Positions 57,483-64,000 of a stretch of DNA of 64,000 bases are shown piece by piece. Source of the DNA: Lottia gigantea (Eukaryota; Mollusca; Gastropoda; Lottiidae); contig NW_008707279.1 in the NCBI RefSeq assembly GCF_000327385.1, forward strand, positions 247,758-311,757, written 5' to 3'. Position 1 is the stretch's first letter, and every line of letters starts with the position of its first letter. A model generated the notes under the pieces. It worked only from the letters and a program-made list of their open reading frames with translations, searched no databases and was not told the DNA's origin. Both the position numbers and the translations under genes were made by a program.

Positions 57483-58665
57483 ACAAAAGGTGTAACCTGG
57501 AGGTGATTGAAGGTGAGGTGATTGAAAATGGCGGCCTTAAATGAATTATGAGGAACTGTCTCACTTTCGCATGAACCCCCTTTTCGTTAATCCTTCCACG
57601 TGGATACTAACACGTGACCTTAATATTTACACAAATTTAGGATAATTCTAGAGCTTCCTTCAATTTAAAATCAAATCAATAGAGATACACATAACAAGTT
57701 TCAACAAAATCTGTGCAAGAAATGTTGAATAAATAGTGCGATGGGGTGAACGACCAAGGTAGAATAACGGAAGAAACTAGCGTGGGAGTATTAAATCATG
57801 CAATATCATAAAACAATGTCATCTAAATAAGGATGACATAAGTTGATTTCAATGTTGTCATTATATGAGTATAAATTAAGCTACATGTATATAAAATATA
57901 TATGTCTCATATTTTTCAATAGCAAATTTAATTTCAAACCTCTGGTGTTATATTTGTTCAGCTCCGATTGGTATTATGTAAACAGACAGGCATATACAGT
58001 GGGCCGTGAGGGATATTTTTAATTGCGTTATTATTCAATGTCTTTTTCGTTTTCAATTCATTTGGCTTGTACTTCAATACAAGTGGAATTTGGACTTAAA
58101 ATGGTAAATTACATATATATGCAAATATATCTGTACATGTGATAATAATATACGACATTTTTGTGTTTGTCCTCATCTTGTTAGCTTGGCCAGTGCTTCT
58201 AGAAGTGTGCATAACATCCAAAACTGGACCTGTTTAACATTACTCTGGCTTCATATAGACTTGCCTTGACTTTTTGGTGATTCGAGTGCCTCATTGGGTC
58301 ATATGTTAAAATCTTCACTCGTTGTTAGTACAGGCCTATAAGAATAATATTATATAACACAGAGAAAGTTTTAGCCAGTTAAAAAGAAGATGAAAAAAAA
58401 TATAAATATGCTAAACCACGCCCCTAAATTAATTTACATAACTTTATTTTCCTATAAATTGGATATGAAATACGTTAGTGCAGGCCTACATTATGAAAGT
58501 TGGCTGCTTCAATCTGATGCTATATTAGGTAAGTTTAATTTTTTAAATTTCATAACTCATGTAGTAAAAATGTACTTTATTTTAAAAAGACAACCGAAGA
58601 GGTACTGCATATATTTATAACAAGGCTATAGTTTTGAAAGATAAATTTCTTGTTCGCTATACTGT
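57483..58665. other. intergenic, no gene seen
   Basis: AT-rich DNA. The 76-codon ORF at 58390 contains a GTAAGT-like donor but no recognisable protein. Confidence 0.35.
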
Positions 58666-58669
58666 TAGA

Positions 58670-58925
58670 TTTAAAGGAATACTGCCTCTTAGAATGAACA
58701 TAAAATTGGTCAACTAGAGTTTATATTCATTAATTGGACTTACCAATTATATAGACGATATATCTATTAAACTAAATAATTATTGAAACACGCTGCTATA
58801 GTTTAATGAATTATTACTTAGTTTTATGGGTTTATTGGATTATAGAGGGATTCTGTCATATAGTTTTGACACCTACGGAAAGATCCAGTGATGAACAAAG
58901 ACTCATTTTAACCAAGTTTCAAAAT
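58670..58925 (+). repeat. dispersed repeat family E, longest copy
   Basis: From 'ggaatactgcctcttagaat' through 'taaactaaataattattgaa' and 'attggattatagagggattc' to 'tgatgaacaaagactcattt'. Shared with 25.9, 53.6 and, in part, 56.2 kb. Confidence 0.65.
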
Positions 58926-60307
58926 TTCAATTTTGTGATCCTAGTAAAGGAGAATGTCTGCAAACATATGCCTAAATATTTCTTAGTCATGTAAGTCGAT
59001 ACGAGCCACCAAGAAAACCACCAAGACAATTTTAGTTATTATATGACCAAAAGTTTTATCTGGACGATATTTTTTATTATAAATATATATTGTTTGATTG
59101 TGAAGGCTTAGGGACATTAACAAATGCGGAAATCAAATTAAAACCTACATTCGGCAATCTTCGGCAATCTAAAGCTGAATCTGTTGCGGCAATGAATGAT
59201 GAATTTCATTATAACGAACATAAAGAATATAGTTGATAGCTTTAGAGCCTTTTTGAGATAATTCTGACACAAAATTATGCATTTAGTTCTTTATTGTAAC
59301 TTTCAGTACACCAAATACTCGTAGTCCTGAACGACCAGCCTCTGATATTTAATTATGTACGGATTTAAGCAAAATAAACGTCTTATTGTAGAGAAATATG
59401 TCTCCCATCTCCCATCTATTTTTTTGTATAATAGGAAATTAGAAAGAATACTCATTTAGAAATCAAATAACTTACAAAGGGACATAATTTGTAGCTTCTA
59501 AGGGGAATAATTCGTACTTAAAACTTAACCAAAGTAATATTACGATTGTGAGGCCGATATTGCGATTTCGTTAAACCGGTGTGAGGTTTTGCCTTTTTCT
59601 TGGAAAGAAAAAAGTAAGTTATGGCCTTATAGTGCTATGACAACGAATTACTGTTGCGGAAAATATCTTTAGCGTTATATGATATGCTCAACCTATCTAA
59701 GCACCTAATGTTACTTTATAACATGCTTTGACAACCCGACATCACTTGTAGAGAGTAATTAGAAATTTTTTCTTAGTGCTGTGACCTCTATCTGTGCCTT
59801 GAACTACTTTCGATTTATAAAAATGTGTGGGAATGGTAATTCTCTTCGATTCCATTATATTCTTCTATAAAACTTTTTCATTCTACACATGACATATTGA
59901 AATTGAACTAATTTAAGGCAATTGGAAGAAATTGTCTCGGGAATTTGTCGCTGCTCTACTTTTGCTAATGATCTCAAATTGCACTGTAATCACCTTTCTT
60001 CTTTGTTATTTCAGAAAGATATATAAAACACTTCTTTATATTTGATAGAATAGTTTTCTATCATTATTTATATTTGACAGTGAATTGTTGAGGGATATAA
60101 AGAGAATTTGTTTTATAACTGAATTTTCGTTTTAGATCTAAAATTCGAATGTATAATGAGCCTTTGAAAATTACCTTCTTTAGTTTACTAAATATTAAAC
60201 ATCACAATAGTTGTAAACATAACCTCTGCCAGTGTCTTCTGTATAATGATAACTAATTTACTTAAATAAGCACTAATTACTGCGAAGAGGTTAAGAAAAC
60301 AACGTAC
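58926..60307. other. intergenic, no gene seen
   Basis: AT-rich. It contains an inverted copy of a short dispersed motif at 59355-59415 ('gcaaaataaacgtcttattg'). Confidence 0.35.
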
Positions 60308-60653
60308 TTAAAGGACACGATTCGCCATTTTCGGGGGTTGATTTGCGTTTGGAATATATGTAAACAGTCTTGATAACTACTGGAATTGCATGAAAATCGT
60401 ATATTCCCATCAAATATACCTCAAACTAGTAATTTCGCTTTCTATTTCTATATAATTTTGTCTCCTGTATATTTTTGGAGTAATCTCGAGAAAAGACGAG
60501 TCGCCATTTTAACTTCCAAACACGAATAGTTCTGGACACACATGTATTGGAAGGCTCAAATTCCCACGATGATCTGTGAACACTATTTATGATTGGCTTG
60601 GCAAAGACTAAGGTAGGATTGGTCAAATGGGTGGCGAGTCTGTTCCTTTCAAC
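60308..60653. mobile_element. MITE family C, full-length copy
   Basis: Left end TTAAAGGACACGATTCGCCA; right end the approximate inverse, 'ggcgagtctgttcctttcaa'. Inner inverted motif 'gaaaagacgagtcgcc'. About 345 bp. Confidence 0.78.
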
Positions 60654-61214
60654 TGAAGCCTCTCAAAAATACACCAAAATTTGAATTCGGTTATACTTAA
60701 AATTATGACTATAACTGTATCAGTCGTGTATTAAGGTTGTAATTTTTGAGCCATGGTCTCAACCACCCTCGGGCCTCAAAAAATGAAAAATTATTCTACT
60801 ATCATTTCCAAAATTGCGCCATATGTACTCTCCGCCTTCCCACATAAAATTGCCTTTTTCAAAATATTAAAGTACACGTCTCGAATTAAATTTTTTGAAT
60901 CGTCTCTGGATGCAATAAATGTCTTTGCATGCTGTTAGCTTTGTAATAAATTTCAGAATGTAAGTTTATTTAGTTATAACTGACATTAAAAGGGCAGTGT
61001 GCAAAATTTTTAAAATCAAAAACATCGTAAATTATACCTGAAAATATTTCTGGAGTGCATGTATACTATTTATATCTATGTATCTACTTGATCGAACTGA
61101 ATTTGTTTCAAAAGGGTTAATTAAAAATGGAGAGTACTAATTGTTAATTAAGCAGTTTGACCTAGTTTTAATGTATGGATTTACAATGACTCGAAGTTAT
61201 TGATTGAAATCTTC

Positions 61215-61475
61215 AGAAAAGATAGGGTACATATTTCTCTACAATTAGGCGTTTATTTTGCTTAAATCCCTTCAGTAGTTTTCTTAAACATTACAAAAAG
61301 CATAACGAACTTAAATAGTTTACCTAAACTTTTTAAATAGTGGCGTTAAAAAATACATTACAATACAATATACGTTAAAGGGCACATTTCTCTAGCTTAT
61401 GTTGTATAGTTTTCACAAATTTGAACAAAAACAATTTTCAACCTACAAAAAACGGAATGCCCTTTAAGGCGAATG
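61215..61475. repeat. short dispersed motif (family I) and small foldback (family H)
   Basis: 61215-61270 'ttctctacaattaggcgttt' plus 'attttgcttaaat' matches 18588-18632 and, inverted, 59355-59415. 61374-61470 is a ~95-bp element with 'aaagggcacatttctct' at one end and 'ggaatgccctttaa' at the other, matching 49300-49395. Confidence 0.6.
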
Positions 61476-62156
61476 TATAAGTTCAAAATCCTTATTTGAA
61501 GTATAATTATTATTGACGCCACTATCAATTCAATAGTTTTGTTTCGTAGTATGAAAATATACCATCCTTAGATTGAACAAAACCTTAATAAATCCCGTTC
61601 ACCTTCGTGATCGCAATAATTAAACGTCACTAAAACCAAAATTTTGAAATTTTGAAAAAGATTTCAGGGCATGATTCTTTCAATTTTTTTAGCAAAATTT
61701 TTACTGAAAACGATCATATGACTACACTATAAACGGCATTTACTAACATTGTCTTTGAGTAAGCGAAGAATTATTTGCAGCATTTTGTACTCCATACTTC
61801 TCGAGACTGTGCCTAGTATCCAATGTTAGTTTCCCTCTCAATATGAGGGGACATGGTTTTCATGCTGATACGATTTGGGGACTCATACAAAAACAGTTTG
61901 AAAATCACCGATATAAATCGATGTTTTTAATAGCTATTCTTATTTCATAGGTTGGTAGTTCTATAGCACACTGACCCAAATCCTGTAACACTTTCTAATC
62001 TCTTTGTACTAATTCAGCATTCAAGTAGGGATGTTTGGCAGTGCCTGAAACTCAAACGTGAAATATGATGTCATTCAAAAGTATTAGTTTACAAACTCTG
62101 AAGTCTTAGATTATTCGTTGTAAAACCTTGTATTGTCTAACCACGGGACAAAGGGA

Positions 62157-62483
62157 CAGATTCGCCAAATGTGTGACCAATCGTACCTTAGTCTCTGAAA
62201 CGGGATTTATTTATTAAGCTTGGCCAATAGGTAATAGTGTTCACAGCTCACTGTCGAAAATTGAGCTTTCAAACCCATGTGTGTCCAGAATTATACACGT
62301 TTGTAAGTTGAAAAGACGACTCGTCTTTTCTTTCGACTCTGTCATTATAGAAAAGACAAATAGAATTTGAAAGAGAAATCATTTTTTTTGAAGGAATTAA
62401 GCGATTTTTGTATATTTAAAGGCTATTTACACTTTATTCATGACCCAAATCATTCTCCGAAAATGGCGAAACTGTTCCTTTAA
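62157..62483. mobile_element. MITE family C, second full-length copy
   Basis: Left end 'gggacagattcgccaaatgt', right end 'aaatggcgaaactgttcctt' then TTAA. Inner palindrome 'aaaagacgactcgtctttt' near 62310. Sequence order is inverted compared with 60308-60653. Confidence 0.75.
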
Positions 62484-63594
62484 AAAGATTTTTGTGGTTA
62501 GTGTTATTATAATAAATGTGTATTCCAATTGGTCAATTGTAATGGTCAAAGTTAGAATCCTGTCAGATCATGGATGACAAGTGAAATTCTGAGTTTGCAT
62601 CAAATTTCCAACACAACGTTCACGGTTAATGCAGTGCCAAAGCACTCTATTATTGAGTAATGCTATAAATAGCCAACAGCAGTACTCTAACAAATGTTGC
62701 AATCATTCTATATACGCCACAAAGTCAAAGAAAGTGTTTTTTAACGATCGCTGATAAAAATATGCACAGTGGTCGATATCAGCTGCATAAGGTTGGTTTA
62801 AATATGGTATTTCCCTTCCAATAATCCAATATCAACCTACGACCTACGTTTATACACCTGGAATCGATATAGAGGAGGCTAGTGCTACTGTCCTGGAGAA
62901 ATTTCATTGCCAACTACATACCGTTGCCCATCACCCAAACACGGCAGTAAAGTACCATTTCACTTGTTTACACCCAATTCGTCTCAGAATCTCACTAAAT
63001 TTCGGATTTCCCACATTTTTAACGTAAATGACCCGTTTTACCTTTCCTTCGATCATGATCATTGACGGAGAAAAACCAGGTTATAAAGAATCAAAAAGTA
63101 TTATCTCGGGGCATCCCCTGTGCATACGCGTTACTGTTCAACTTATCGAGTCCCCGTGGCCCGGAAATTCCTTTTAGATGCAATAGAAGTCTGATATTGA
63201 ATGAAAGGGGGCCCCACCTACAGAAGGAGGTGCCCATCCGTCTAAAGTCTACGGGCCACAACTCATCTACAGTTGAGCCACTGTATTTTGTATTTTGTAT
63301 TTTGTATCACCTTGATATAGGTAATATAGAGTAACATTCCTTTGTGTAGCCTAAATACGACAAAATTGCGTTGATATAAACTTGGCAATTAAACATTATT
63401 TGAGTGGTATTCAATACAGTACCACTGCTATCATTAAAAGAAAGCGATAAAAATGAATGAATGACCTTCAGATAACGTGTCTATGATGTTATTAAAAAAT
63501 AAATCTGCCCTTGACATATTTATTTATCGTTCTTATATATTTTACACCTGACCCTGAGGCCGAAACTCGACACACTGAACCATCATGTTCATAT
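62484..63594. other. intergenic with a family F repeat
   Basis: No gene supported. 63140-63290 carries 'gggggccccacctacag' and 'gttgagccactg', related to family F. A short 'tattttgtattttgtatttt' run follows at 63283-63306. Confidence 0.4.
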
Positions 63595-63785
63595 GGAAGA
63601 CGACAGTGGCAATTACTACTCTTGACTTCCCACCTACAAGAGACAAGAAAGCGAGAAAGCTAGGATAAAAAGGCGAGAAGCGAGAGAACCTGTTAGACCA
63701 TTGACTTTAGCTTTTTTCCTCGCTTTTTCACTTCTCGACTTCTCGCTTTCTTCCTCGCTTTCTCTCGTGGGCGAGTAGTAATGGT
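63595..63785. mobile_element. foldback element with purine/pyrimidine arms
   Basis: Left arm 'gagacaagaaagcgagaaag' and 'aaggcgagaagcgagaga'; right arm the inverse, 'cttctcgacttctcgctttc' and 'ttcctcgctttctctcg'. Separated by about 35 bp near 63690-63720. The ORF on the minus strand (KKARSREVKKRGKK) is a by-product. Confidence 0.65.
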
Positions 63786-63967
63786 CGCAATCGGCTTCCA
63801 TAATGTGTTCAATCTAAGCGGATATTGACACGATAGCATTGAATAACTATAACTGATGAGAACTGTACGGAAATTGACCGACAATAATCCCATCTATGCT
63901 TGATTAGCTCATTAAAGTGAAATTGAATCAAATTACAATAGCCAAGTAAGGTTAAAATGACGCTAAA

Positions 63968-64000
63968 GGTGTGTCTGTGTGTGTGTGTGTGGGGGGGGGG
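63968..64000. repeat. (GT)n/(G)n microsatellite at window end
   Basis: Alternating GT run followed by a run of ten G that reaches the last base of the window. Confidence 0.9.

Noticed and set aside
63693-63893. A 66-codon Lys/Arg-rich minus-strand ORF
   Set aside because: It runs through the arms of a purine/pyrimidine foldback and has no homology-like character.

Overview
This is a window of an animal nuclear genome. It is AT-rich, the genes are split by many short GT-AG introns, and minisatellites and small foldback elements are dense. The protein sequences, together with dispersed repeats carrying 'gggcaataac' and 'gacagacggacag' motifs of a kind often seen in mollusc DNA, suggest a lophotrochozoan, most likely a mollusc. 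The species cannot be named from the sequence. No rRNA, CRISPR array, prokaryotic operon or retrovirus-like element was seen.

Layout. (1) 1-20.9 kb: no coding exon found. It holds AT-rich DNA, several minisatellites, foldback elements and islands rich in homeodomain-type sites, and is probably upstream or first-intron DNA of the next gene. (2) 20.9-23.2 kb, plus strand: three exons of a LIM-only transcriptional cofactor of the LMO1/LMO3/Beadex type; any upstream 5' exon was not found. (3) 24.2-31.8 kb: intergenic, with repeats. (4) 32.08-39.16 kb, minus strand: a complete 14-exon gene for the ER enzyme beta-1,3-glucosyltransferase (B3GLCT), with a signal peptide, DDD motif and C-terminal HDEL. 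(5) 39.28-50.18 kb, plus strand: a complete 19-exon gene for a 715-residue protein with a degenerate TBC (Rab-GAP-like) domain and a coiled coil. It is head to head with B3GLCT, with only 122 bp between the two start codons. (6) 50.2-64 kb: a 3'-UTR minisatellite, then intergenic DNA with many foldback elements and a few CpG-rich patches that may hold first exons.

The most striking observation is that two introns consist almost wholly of tandem copies of their own splice junction. B3GLCT intron 13 is about 92% 51-bp copies of the end of exon 13 plus its 5' splice site. Intron 8 of the TBC-like gene is about 93% degenerate copies of its 3' splice site plus the start of exon 9. Both arrays therefore contain many decoy splice sites. 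At least four other introns here are also largely minisatellite, although their units do not come from exons.

Exon boundaries were worked out by hand from reading frame, GT-AG sites and remembered family sequences. Every junction in the two complete genes keeps phase. All homology statements rest on memory of the families, not on a search.
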